DNA of 64,000 bases, from the NCBI GenBank assembly GCA_913047775.1, contig CAJWUE010000001.1, forward strand, positions 18,698 to 82,697, given 5' to 3'. Under the pieces are notes generated by a model that did no database searches, was not told where the DNA came from, and saw only the letters and a program-made list of their open reading frames with translations. Below are positions 34,491-43,332 of this stretch, piece by piece; the first letter of the stretch is position 1; each line of letters starts with the position of its first letter. Made by a program: the position numbers and the translations under genes. The stretch is from GCA-002731945 sp913047775 (GTDB lineage: Bacteria; Pseudomonadota; Alphaproteobacteria; MED-G09).

Positions 34491-35255
34491 TTAGGCAGTA
34501 CTTCCACCATCAATAGCATAAACTGAGCCAGTAATAAAACTGCTATCATCACTTGCTAGAAACAACATTAATTTAGCTACGTCTTCAGGCTCACCATACC
34601 TTCCAAGAGGTATATTTGATGCCATCACACCTTTAGCTTCCTCTGCCCCTCCAGGCATTAAACCCTCCTCTATACTCCTCATCATTCTCGTTTCTACCGG
34701 AGAAGGATTTATAGAATTAACCCTTATATTTTTCTGTGCACATTCCTTTGCTGCTGATTTCATTAATCCAATTACAGCATGTTTACTTGTAGCATATGGT
34801 CCAAGTTGTGGGGTTCCTGAAAGACCAGCAATACTAGATGTAATGATAAAGCTTCCACCACCTCTTGAATCCATAGCGGGTATCGCAGCTTTTAGACCTA
34901 AAAAAGGTCCCTTAACATTAACTGCTATCACTTGATCAAACCTGTCGATGTCATATTCCTCAATCGTTTTAATGTCGCCTTCTATACCAGCATTAGCTAC
35001 AAAAATATCTAATCCTCCATACTTCTCTTTAGCAATTTCAACCGCTTTCAAATTATCCTCAAATCTCGTTACATCTCCAACGAAATAGCTAAGATTATTT
35101 GATTCCAATTGCTCATAAGTCTCAATAATATTCTCTTCATTAAAATCAAAAAGTAGGACTTCTGCGCCTTCAATTAGAAATTGTTTTGCAGTAGCTCGCC
35201 CTATACCTCCAGCACCCCCAGTAATAATAGCCACTTTACCTTCCAACCTTTTCAT
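34491..35255 (-). CDS. Classical short-chain dehydrogenase/reductase
   Basis: NAD(P)-dependent oxidoreductase of 254 residues. The cofactor motif TGGAGGIG, NAG in VANAGIEG, the catalytic serine in ITSSIAG, the YATSK tyrosine/lysine pair and the C-terminal FITGSVYAIDGGSTA are all present. An aspartate after the second strand (LLFDFNE) favours NAD(H) over NADP(H). The gene lies upstream of the small membrane protein. The substrate is not predictable; annotated relatives include 3-oxoacyl-ACP reductase-like and hydroxysteroid dehydrogenase-like enzymes. Confidence 0.9.
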   Translation of the reverse strand: MKRLEGKVAIITGGAGGIGRATAKQFLIEGAEVLLFDFNEENIIETYEQLESNNLSYFVGDVTRFEDNLKAVEIAKEKYGGLDIFVANAGIEGDIKTIEEYDIDRFDQVIAVNVKGPFLGLKAAIPAMDSRGGGSFIITSSIAGLSGTPQLGPYATSKHAVIGLMKSAAKECAQKNIRVNSINPSPVETRMMRSIEEGLMPGGAEEAKGVMASNIPLGRYGEPEDVAKLMLFLASDDSSFITGSVYAIDGGSTA

Positions 35256-35301
35256 ATTTATTTTCCTTTTTTCCTTAGATTCTAATGAAACTAATAACCT
35301 G

Positions 35302-35583
35302 CTAATCCTTAATAAAAACCCCCTCTTTCTTTAAGAGTTCTCTTTTTTTGTTTCTCCCTCCTTTTCCACTATATCCACCCAAACTGCCATTCGATTTAAC
35401 AACTCGGTGACAAGGGATAATAATGGGGTAAGGATTTTTTCCGCAAGCATTAGCAACTGCTCGAGAAGATTTTGGCCGACCTATCGTCAGAGCAATTTGT
35501 TTGTAAGAAAGTGTTTCACCGCGCGGAATTTTTTTTATCTCTTCCCAAACTTGAATCTGAAAAACAGTTCCAACCATCATTAA
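35302..35583 (-). CDS. Minimal O6-alkylguanine-DNA alkyltransferase (DNA-binding domain only)
   Basis: Predicted suicide repair protein that takes alkyl groups from DNA guanine. It contains essentially only the DNA-binding/catalytic domain: GTVFQIQVWEEIKKIPRGE, the helix-turn-helix with the arginine finger in SSRAVANACGKNP, and the active site IIPCHRVV. The N-terminal ribonuclease-like domain of Ogt/Ada is missing. The cysteine is kept, unlike in Atl-type proteins. The start is uncertain: ATG at 35583, 11 bases after the upstream SDR stop, is preferred; ATG at 35634 would overlap that gene by 40 bases and add residues unlike the family. Confidence 0.82.
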   Translation of the reverse strand, partial: LMMVGTVFQIQVWEEIKKIPRGETLSYKQIALTIGRPKSSRAVANACGKNPYPIIIPCHRVVKSNGSLGGYSGKGGRNKKRELLKKEGVFIKD

Positions 35584-35594
35584 ATTGTTTTTTG

Positions 35595-36455
35595 CTATAA
35601 AGAGATTCCTGTTAACTGAGAACTTACATTCCAAAGTCGATCTGCATCATCTTCATTTCTGGCTCCCTGAGTTGTTTTTTCAACCTTACAATTAAAGAAA
35701 TATTCACCAGTAGTTTCTGAAACTTCGGACGAAGAACACAAATATATTGAACTTTCCGCTCCCTTATCACCAGATCTAGCGAAAAGCTTTGCAAGAGGGG
35801 TTATAAGAATTTTTAAAAGAATAGGAAAATCATTTTGCTGACCCAAAGAAGTGGAGACAAATCCTGGATGCAAACAATTAACAGTCACGCTATCATTTTT
35901 CAAAAGGCTAGCTAATTTCTTTGTAAACAAAATGTTGGCCAATTTCGAATAGCCATAAACCTTAAAAGGCTTATATGTCTTTTCGGATTGAAGATCATCA
36001 AAATCCATGTTTTTTACAAACTTATGTGCTCCTGAAGATACGTTCACTATCCGACTAGAAGCGCTTTCTTTTATTTTATCAAGAAGGAGAACAGTCAAAC
36101 TGTAATAAGCTAGATGATTGACAGCAAAAATTTCTTCAAACCCATCAACAGTTTCTCTTCTTGAGCTGTTCATTATTCCGGCATTATTTAGAAGCACATG
36201 TAAAGGTATGCCGAGTTGAATATACTCATGAGCAGCTTTTTTTATATCTTCTTGAGATGACATATCCGCTATTATCGAATTGGGTCTCTTATCGGTATTG
36301 TCAAAAATTTCTTTACAAAGTTTATCCGCTTTTTCTGAATTTCTAGCTATAAAACTTATATTGGCACCCATGTTGGAAAGACTTAAAGCTGCTGCCCTAC
36401 CGATACCACTGGTAGCTCCGGTGATTAATACATTCTTACCTTTTATATCAAACAC
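35595..36455 (-). CDS. Retinol-dehydrogenase-like SDR
   Basis: Short-chain dehydrogenase of 286 residues, closest in pattern to the retinol dehydrogenase/WWOX-like branch. It has TGATSGIG (11-18), NNAGIM, the catalytic serine in VNVSSGAHK, and YGYSKLANILF with the active tyrosine and lysine, followed by LHPGFVSTSLG. The start is GTG at 36455 with AAGGAA about eight bases upstream. Such enzymes act on lipophilic alcohols or ketones. It is probably cotranscribed with the alkyltransferase gene downstream. Confidence 0.88.
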   Translation of the reverse strand: MFDIKGKNVLITGATSGIGRAAALSLSNMGANISFIARNSEKADKLCKEIFDNTDKRPNSIIADMSSQEDIKKAAHEYIQLGIPLHVLLNNAGIMNSSRRETVDGFEEIFAVNHLAYYSLTVLLLDKIKESASSRIVNVSSGAHKFVKNMDFDDLQSEKTYKPFKVYGYSKLANILFTKKLASLLKNDSVTVNCLHPGFVSTSLGQQNDFPILLKILITPLAKLFARSGDKGAESSIYLCSSSEVSETTGEYFFNCKVEKTTQGARNEDDADRLWNVSSQLTGISL

Positions 36456-36606
36456 AATGAAGTTCCTTTCGGTCTTAATATTACAAATATTTATAGAGTT
36501 AGGATACTGAAATAAAAAATATTATCATTACTCACAAACATTACTTTTCTAGACAATTTTGTTAAACTCAACCTAGAATCATTAATTAAAAATAGAAAAT
36601 ATACAT

Positions 36607-37401
36607 ATGGACGAAAATCAACTCAATAATATAGAAAGAATAATAAGCGCATTCTTTTCGGATAAAAATTTATCTCCGGACGTCAGAATGAATAATTCTT
36701 TAAGATATCTAGCAAAATATCGTTCTATTCAGATAGGAAATACTATTATTCAAAAATATGGGACAAAAGTACTTGGTGGGCCTTTCAAAGGTATGAATTT
36801 TTTAGATTCCGTTTCAGAAGGATGTTACGTTCCTAAATTATTAGGCCTTTATGAGTCTGAGCTTCATTCATATATAGACGAAATTGTTGAAAAAAAACCT
36901 GGTGTTATAATAAATATAGGTTGTGCCGAAGGATATTATGCTGTCGGTTTAAAAATGCTTCTTCCTGATACAGAAGTTTATGCGTTTGATATTGACCCCA
37001 ACGCCAAAAAAAAATGCAAGCAATTAAGCGAAATGAATAATGTCAATATTAATATTGGTGATGAGTTTAAATCTGAGATTCTAAAAGATTTTAATACAAA
37101 AGATGTAGTAATATTTTGTGATATAGAGGGAGATGAAGTTAAATTAATTAACTCTCATAACTTAGATTTATACAAGAATTCAGAAATCTGCATGGAATTA
37201 CACCATAATGGAAAAGATCATAATAAAGACATAATTCCAAATATATTGGATAAAACCCACACAACTAATTTAATTTGGCAAAAAGGTAAAAATTTTGAGG
37301 TACCAGAACTGATTTCAAATATTAGCCATCTCGATATCTTGTTGTCTGCTTGGGAGTGGCGATCCTATCCAACGCCGTGGTTAATTGCTAAACCCTTTTA
37401 A
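36607..37401 (+). CDS. SAM-dependent methyltransferase-like protein
   Basis: The 264 residues contain a class I SAM-binding core: VIINIGCAEGYYAVGL (motif I), then YAFDIDPNAKKKCKQL with the ribose-binding acidic residue, and VVIFCDIEGDE after strand 4. The 85-residue N-terminal part and the C-terminal HHNGKDH and AWEWRSYPTPW segments are not recognised. No catalytic NPPY-type motif is visible. It stands alone on the plus strand between two minus-strand groups. The methyl acceptor is unknown. Confidence 0.7.
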   Translation: MDENQLNNIERIISAFFSDKNLSPDVRMNNSLRYLAKYRSIQIGNTIIQKYGTKVLGGPFKGMNFLDSVSEGCYVPKLLGLYESELHSYIDEIVEKKPGVIINIGCAEGYYAVGLKMLLPDTEVYAFDIDPNAKKKCKQLSEMNNVNINIGDEFKSEILKDFNTKDVVIFCDIEGDEVKLINSHNLDLYKNSEICMELHHNGKDHNKDIIPNILDKTHTTNLIWQKGKNFEVPELISNISHLDILLSAWEWRSYPTPWLIAKPF

Positions 37402-37458
37402 TTCATTCTTACGACAGAATTTTATATATATATTCATTAATCCCCTAAGATTATTATC

Positions 37459-38715
37459 CTAATTTTCTGGATAAATACCCAAAACCACTTTTCCTATATA
37501 TTCTCTGGCTTCTGAAGGGGCATACGGTTGCATGAATGGCCCAGCACGGACATCGCGGTAGAGTCTTGATATCGTATTTTTATCAAGATATCCACTCCCC
37601 CCCACAACATCTAATGCCTTATTGACTATGTCTATAGCATTACGGTTAACAACCCATTTCATACTTTGGTGATCTTTTAAAAGTTCATGCGCTTGTTCAA
37701 TTGGAATCTTTTGATTTTTATATTTTTTCAAAAAATCATCAGTAATTTGGCCCATTTGACCGACCATTGCACGTGTTGTCGATATAGATATCTCCATTTC
37801 TCCTATAATATGTTGGATACCAGGTAATTCCATATTGCTTGGCCTTATTGATTTTGGTTTTTCTTTGGCGGCAACCAACGCTAACTCATAAGCATGTTCA
37901 GCAATTCCTAGAAAAGCACCTAATAAAGGCAAATTAGCTAGATTTCTATTCATTAATAGTCCTGAACTCCATTTACCCCATTGCCCTATAGGTCGTACAA
38001 TATCCTCGGGGATGAAGACATTTTCAAAGAAAATTGACTGACTGCCAGAACCGCGCATTCCCATAGCTTGCCAATCGTCTTGGGTTATAACTCCTTTGGT
38101 TTCTAATGGTAAGATAACAGCGCCAATAACATCCTCTTCGTTATTAGGTGTAGTTTCTTTCTTATTTCTAATAAGTAAATTCATTGCCACATGCGATGCA
38201 ATAGGTGATCCAGTAACAAATATTTTCTTACCATTGATAATCCACCCATCTTGAACGCGTGTGGCTTCGGTAAACGGATGTAGATTATCAGTTCCTATTT
38301 CTGTGGCAGTAGCACATAAAAACATATTACCGGATATAATTTGTTCGAATTGTAGCTCCAATTTTTTAGTTAGCTTCTTGTTGGTAGATTTTTTTGATGC
38401 ATTCCAAGTTTCCATCATTCCTCTAGAAACAGCGAGATGCATATTTACCATGAGGGCCACGGAACCGTCTCCTTGACCTAGACGCGAAATCCCAACCATC
38501 CAATCATGAATAGAGGTTAGACCAAATCCACCAAAAATTTTTGGGATAAAGGCACCAATAATTCCGGAAGACAACATATCTGCTAAATTATGTACATTAA
38601 CAATGCTTTTCTTATCGGCATTATCTGCGCGGTCGCGTAATATTTTTATAACGCTTTCTGTGGCTTCTATAAAACTTTCACCCTCTTTTGTTCTAGGTCT
38701 TAGCTCATAACTCAT
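37459..38715 (-). CDS. Acyl-CoA dehydrogenase-like flavoprotein
   Basis: FAD-dependent protein of 418 residues with the acyl-CoA dehydrogenase fold: an N-terminal helical domain, the middle beta domain (FLCATATEIGTDN, IINGKKIFVTGSPIASH, MGMRGSGSQSIFFENVFIP) and the C-terminal helical bundle (DVVGGSGYLDKNTISRLYRDVRAG). The usual catalytic glutamate is not obvious, so it may belong to the flavin monooxygenase/desulfurase-like branch (DszC, HpaB-type) rather than true dehydrogenases. It is the last gene of the branched acyl-CoA operon, 18 bases after the 2-oxoacid oxidoreductase. Confidence 0.82.
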   Translation of the reverse strand: MSYELRPRTKEGESFIEATESVIKILRDRADNADKKSIVNVHNLADMLSSGIIGAFIPKIFGGFGLTSIHDWMVGISRLGQGDGSVALMVNMHLAVSRGMMETWNASKKSTNKKLTKKLELQFEQIISGNMFLCATATEIGTDNLHPFTEATRVQDGWIINGKKIFVTGSPIASHVAMNLLIRNKKETTPNNEEDVIGAVILPLETKGVITQDDWQAMGMRGSGSQSIFFENVFIPEDIVRPIGQWGKWSSGLLMNRNLANLPLLGAFLGIAEHAYELALVAAKEKPKSIRPSNMELPGIQHIIGEMEISISTTRAMVGQMGQITDDFLKKYKNQKIPIEQAHELLKDHQSMKWVVNRNAIDIVNKALDVVGGSGYLDKNTISRLYRDVRAGPFMQPYAPSEAREYIGKVVLGIYPEN

Positions 38716-38733
38716 TATTTACCTGTAAAACTT

Positions 38734-41700
38734 TTAATCATTAGCGCTATTAATCTCTTTCCTTAGTTCATCTCTTTTCTTCTTGTAAACTATATATGAA
38801 GCAGCCTTAATAAGCCCAAATCCTCTTACAATTTCCGGAAGATCTGCGAGTTGTTGAAACAAGCATTTCTCTGAAACCTTATATTTTTCTTTTATTAATT
38901 CAATATCAGATAGATACATTCTTATTAGTTCTCTTTCTTCCCTCCTCTCCTTTCTATACCCTAACACATCAAAAGGTGTGTCCCTTAATTTTCTAAGATT
39001 TGACAAAAATATGAATAATGGTCTCACAATATATGAAGGTATGGCATATTTTTTCGGTCTGCCCGTAGAAGAGTCCTTCCCTGCTAAAGGGGGAGAAAGA
39101 TGATAATAAATATTTTTTATTGATGGATAGAGTGCCTTCATCTTGTCTTTTGGATGATTTATTAGGTGAAGACGAGCAACCTCATATTCATCCTTATAAG
39201 CCATAACCTTGTATAAATTTTTTACTACAGCTTCAATTAGTGAAACACCTTCTAAAGATAAAGAATCAACCGTATTTATAAGATCTTCTATAGTGTTCCT
39301 GTATTCCACAGAGAGAGCTTTACCTTGAAATAAAATTAAATCCAAACATCGATCATTAATAAATTCTTCTAAATTTTTCTTTTTTGGTTCTTTTGTTTGT
39401 AAGATTTCTTTAATTAATTCAGGTTTTTCTACCAAATGACGGCCCCATTCAAATATAGCGATATTTTTTTCAACAGACGTGCCATTAAGGGAGATTGCTT
39501 CACAAATTGATTGTTTTTCTAAGGGAATAAGGCCCTTCTGCCAAGCGGTACCAAGGAGGAGCAGATTTGAACCTATACTATCACCGGTTAATCTTTCAGA
39601 TAACTCTGCCGCAGGTAATTCTGCAGAAATTTCTTTAGTGTTTTCCAAAACTCGATCCATTACCATTTTTTCATTGAAATCAAAATCTCTTTCAAGGATA
39701 AACTCAGCTACAGGAGATTGTTGGCGATTAATTACAGTAGAAGTCGTATTTCTAGATATTACAGATAAGGAATCTTCTCCAATGCTAACTAGAGGATCAC
39801 ATGCAATAAGGAGATCAGCCGATCCAGGGGGAATTCTATTTGATCTTAAATATTCATCCTTGCGATCAATCCTTATATGACTCCAAACCGCTCCATTTTT
39901 TTGGGCAAGGCCTGTCATATCCAGGGCTGTAGCTTTTTTGCCTTCAATATTAGCTGCCATACCGATAAGGGCCCCAATTGTTATCACCCCAGTTCCCCCT
40001 ACGCCCGTTACCATTATATTCCAAGGCTCTTGCAATTCCCTTATTTTTGGATTCTTGATGTTTATTTTGGGTGGATTTGTGAAATTACCTTTTTCCGGCT
40101 CCTTTGTTACATCAAAGGTTATAAAGGAAGGACAAAACCCTTCAACACATGAAAAATCTTTATTGCAATTCGATTGATTAATTTTTCTTTTTCTTCCCAA
40201 TTCTGTTTCTAGAGGTTCAACAGATATACAATTAGATTGCGTTGAACAATCACCACATCCCTCACAAACATCGGGATCGATATAGACCCGTTTAAGAGGA
40301 TCTGGCATTAAACCTCTTTTTCTCCTTCGCCTTTTTTCTGCGGCACAGGTTTGATCATAAATAATGACCGTACAACCGACGATATCGCGATACCTTTTTT
40401 GTATCTTGTCCAGTTGATCTCTTTCAAAAACTTTTACGCCTTCAGGTAATGTAAGACCTGTATAAATTTTAGGATCTTCAGCAATGATAGTTATCTGCTC
40501 TACTCCTTCAGCTTGAACCTGAAAAGCTATATCAATCACCGAAGGACTCCCGTCGACTTTTTGACCGCCTGTCATAGCTACAGCATCGTTATAGAGAATT
40601 TTATAGGTGGCATTCATCCCCGAAGCTACTGCTGCTTTGATAGCAAGTAATCCAGAATGCTGATAAGTTCCATCGCCAATATTCACAAACATATGTTTAT
40701 CTCGAGCAAACCTATGTCTTCCTATCCAGCTGGCTCCTTCGCCACCCATATGCGTATAGGTCTGTGTTTTTCTGTCCATATTTAAAGCTAGATAATGACA
40801 ACCTATTCCTGCTGCCGCGAAACTTCCTTCTGGCAATTTTGTTGAAGTATTATGAGGACATCCTGAACAGAAATAAGCCGACCTCTCAGCCAGAGGCTCC
40901 CTATGCTTGCGCTCTTTTGCACGATCTTTAAACCAGAGTAATTTTTTTTGAATGTCTTTTATTTGCGTTTTTTTAGCTAAGCGCTGGGCGACAACCTCAA
41001 TAATAGTTTGTAAAGGCAACTCATTTTCAGCGGGCAAAAGCCATCGATTTTCTTCGTCATTTTTTCCAATAACAACAGGTCTTTCATTCTCTTTCCAATT
41101 AAAAAGTTGCCATTTTAACTGGTGCTCGATTAATTCTCTTTTTTCCTCAACCACCAAAATTTCTTCTAACCCTTGGCTAAACTTCCGTACACCTGTAGGC
41201 TCTAAAGGCCAAGGCATTCCTACCTTATAAAGGCATAAGCCGATTTCCTTAGCAACTTCTTCATCAACTCCCAAAAAGTGTAAGGCCTCCCTAACATCTT
41301 CGTAAGATTTCCCAGAAGCCATAATTCCGATTTTGGCATTATCTGATCTCCAAACTATTTGATCGATATTATTTGCTCTTGCAAAAGCTTGAGCTGCAAA
41401 ACCTTTATAACGTTGAAGACGAATATCCTGCTCTCGAACATTATCGGGAAAACGAATATGAAGACCACCTTCAGGCATATCAAAATCATCGGGAATTATT
41501 ATCTTTCTTTTTTCTTTCGAAAGATCTGCTGTAACTGATGCGTCGGCAACATCCGCTAGGATTTTCATCCCTGTCCATGCTCCGGTATAACGACTCATGG
41601 CAATACCCAAAAGCCCAAACTCTACCAACTCGGAAACACCAGCAGGATACAAATAAGGAATAAATGCAGATACCCAATTATGGTCTGACTGGTGAGAGGT

Positions 41701-42150
41701 CGTGGATGAGCGAGCGCCATGATCGTCTCCTCCCAATGCCAGAACACCTCCATGTGGTGATGTACCGGCCAAATTGGCATGCCTTAGAGCGTCCAAAGAT
41801 CGGTCGACACCAGGGCCTTTCCCATACCAAATTCCAAACACCCCATCAAAGTCACTACCAGACCCAAAATGGATTTGTTGTGAGCCCCAAACTGCTGTTG
41901 CAGCTAAGTCTTCGTTAATGCCAGGTTCAAAATGTATATTTTCTTCTTTCAAGTAACGTGAAGCTCTTTGCAATTGAGCATCATAACCGCCGAGAGGAGA
42001 TCCTCTGTAACCCGATATAAAGCCTGAAGTATTTAGACCTTTTGATTTATCTATCTTGCTTTGAACGATTGGAAGTCTTACCAAAGCTTGGAGACCAGAC
42101 ATATAAACTTGACCATTATCAAGTTCATATTTGTCATTGAGTGATACCAT
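38734..42150 (-). CDS. Fused indolepyruvate-type 2-oxoacid:ferredoxin oxidoreductase
   Basis: Large TPP and iron-sulfur enzyme of 1138 residues that would decarboxylate a 2-oxoacid to an acyl-CoA and reduce ferredoxin or another carrier. The pyrimidine-binding region has SGYRGSPLGGYDAQL and EPGINEDLAA. The TPP domain has CSGCPHN, GEGASWIGRHRF and NIGDGTYQHSG. A ferredoxin-like segment CEGCGDCSTQSNC and further cysteines (SCVEGFCPS) follow, then the gamma-type domain with VTGVGGTGVITIGALIG. Such single-chain fusions occur in aerobic proteobacteria. Ten bases after the isovaleryl-CoA-dehydrogenase-like gene, it could make isovaleryl-CoA from 4-methyl-2-oxopentanoate, an inference from context; arylpyruvates are the alternative. 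Confidence 0.92.
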   Translation of the reverse strand: MVSLNDKYELDNGQVYMSGLQALVRLPIVQSKIDKSKGLNTSGFISGYRGSPLGGYDAQLQRASRYLKEENIHFEPGINEDLAATAVWGSQQIHFGSGSDFDGVFGIWYGKGPGVDRSLDALRHANLAGTSPHGGVLALGGDDHGARSSTTSHQSDHNWVSAFIPYLYPAGVSELVEFGLLGIAMSRYTGAWTGMKILADVADASVTADLSKEKRKIIIPDDFDMPEGGLHIRFPDNVREQDIRLQRYKGFAAQAFARANNIDQIVWRSDNAKIGIMASGKSYEDVREALHFLGVDEEVAKEIGLCLYKVGMPWPLEPTGVRKFSQGLEEILVVEEKRELIEHQLKWQLFNWKENERPVVIGKNDEENRWLLPAENELPLQTIIEVVAQRLAKKTQIKDIQKKLLWFKDRAKERKHREPLAERSAYFCSGCPHNTSTKLPEGSFAAAGIGCHYLALNMDRKTQTYTHMGGEGASWIGRHRFARDKHMFVNIGDGTYQHSGLLAIKAAVASGMNATYKILYNDAVAMTGGQKVDGSPSVIDIAFQVQAEGVEQITIIAEDPKIYTGLTLPEGVKVFERDQLDKIQKRYRDIVGCTVIIYDQTCAAEKRRRRKRGLMPDPLKRVYIDPDVCEGCGDCSTQSNCISVEPLETELGRKRKINQSNCNKDFSCVEGFCPSFITFDVTKEPEKGNFTNPPKINIKNPKIRELQEPWNIMVTGVGGTGVITIGALIGMAANIEGKKATALDMTGLAQKNGAVWSHIRIDRKDEYLRSNRIPPGSADLLIACDPLVSIGEDSLSVISRNTTSTVINRQQSPVAEFILERDFDFNEKMVMDRVLENTKEISAELPAAELSERLTGDSIGSNLLLLGTAWQKGLIPLEKQSICEAISLNGTSVEKNIAIFEWGRHLVEKPELIKEILQTKEPKKKNLEEFINDRCLDLILFQGKALSVEYRNTIEDLINTVDSLSLEGVSLIEAVVKNLYKVMAYKDEYEVARLHLINHPKDKMKALYPSIKNIYYHLSPPLAGKDSSTGRPKKYAIPSYIVRPLFIFLSNLRKLRDTPFDVLGYRKERREERELIRMYLSDIELIKEKYKVSEKCLFQQLADLPEIVRGFGLIKAASYIVYKKKRDELRKEINSAND

Positions 42151-42159
42151 AATTACTTT

Positions 42160-43332
42160 CTAACTTGTTTTGTTAAATAACTCCCTTCCTATTAACATTC
42201 TCCTGATTTCAGAAGTTCCAGCCCCGATCTCATACAATTTAGCGTCTCTTAGCAATCTACCGGTGGGTGTTTCGTTAATATACCCCATTCCGCCCATTAT
42301 TTGTATAGCATCTAGCGCGATTAATGTTGCTTTTTCAGAGGCAAAAAGGATACAACCTGCAGCATCTTCTCTCGTTATTTCTCCTCTGTCACAAGCCTCT
42401 CCTACTGCGTAAACATAGGATTTGCAAGCCATAGTAGTAGAATACATATCGGCTATTTTTCCTTGGATTAATTGAAAAGATCCAATCGGTTTTCCAAACT
42501 GTTCTCTATCATGAATATAAGGCATAACATAATCTAATGCAGCTTGCATAATACCTAAAGGTCCTCCAGACAGAACTGCTCTTTCATAATCAAGTCCGTT
42601 CATTAAGACTGCTGTGCCCTGATTGATTGTTCCTAAAGTATTTTCTTCAGGTACCTCACAATTTTCAAAAAGAAGTTCACTTGTATTGGATCCTCGCATG
42701 CCTAATTTATCGAGTTTTTTAGATGTAGAGAAACCTGGAAAATTCTTTTCAATTATAAATGCAGTTATATCTCCTGGTGATGATTCCAAATTAGTTTTCG
42801 CATAGACTACCAAAACATCTGCGTCAGGTCCGTTAGTAATCCACATCTTATGTCCGTTTAGAATAAATTTATCTGCTTTTTTTTCAGCTTTCAGTTTCAT
42901 GGAAATTACGTCTGAACCAGCACCTGTTTCAGACATAGCTAGAGCACCAACATGTTCTCCAGATATCAATTTGGGTAAATAAGTTGATTTTTGTTCAGCT
43001 GTTCCATTTAAAGAAATTTGGTTAATACATAAATTTGAATGAGCTCCATAAGATAGACCTATAGAGGCTGAAGCTTTAGATATTTCTTCCATTGCAACTA
43101 TATGCGCAAGATATCCTAGACCTGACCCCCCTTGATCTTCCGGCACTGTAATTCCATGTAACCCCAAATCACCTAATTTAGGCCATAAGTCTCTTGGAAA
43201 TTCATTAGAAAAATCTATTTCCTCAGCAATTGGCATAATATATTCATTTGAGAATCTTGATACCTGTCTTCGTAACTCATCGATTACCTCACCTAAACCA
43301 AAATTCATTGACACTGAAAAATTAGGTATCAT
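42160..43332 (-). CDS. Isovaleryl-CoA/citronellyl-CoA-type acyl-CoA dehydrogenase
   Basis: FAD enzyme of 390 residues placing a double bond in a branched acyl-CoA. GLSYGAHSNLCINQI, MSETGAGSD and YEIGAGTSEIRRMLIGREL are typical of isovaleryl-CoA dehydrogenase. The catalytic base sits at the isovaleryl-type position, E250 in GLDYERAVLSGG, not near the C-terminus as in short-chain enzymes. The closely related AtuD acts on citronellyl-CoA and cannot be excluded. Its ATG overlaps the stop of the carboxylase alpha-subunit gene by four bases. Confidence 0.9.
   Translation of the reverse strand: MIPNFSVSMNFGLGEVIDELRRQVSRFSNEYIMPIAEEIDFSNEFPRDLWPKLGDLGLHGITVPEDQGGSGLGYLAHIVAMEEISKASASIGLSYGAHSNLCINQISLNGTAEQKSTYLPKLISGEHVGALAMSETGAGSDVISMKLKAEKKADKFILNGHKMWITNGPDADVLVVYAKTNLESSPGDITAFIIEKNFPGFSTSKKLDKLGMRGSNTSELLFENCEVPEENTLGTINQGTAVLMNGLDYERAVLSGGPLGIMQAALDYVMPYIHDREQFGKPIGSFQLIQGKIADMYSTTMACKSYVYAVGEACDRGEITREDAAGCILFASEKATLIALDAIQIMGGMGYINETPTGRLLRDAKLYEIGAGTSEIRRMLIGRELFNKTS

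Noticed and set aside
41664..41956. Plus-strand open frames inside the 2-oxoacid oxidoreductase region
   Set aside because: They are antisense to a gene with strong domain evidence and have no recognisable features.
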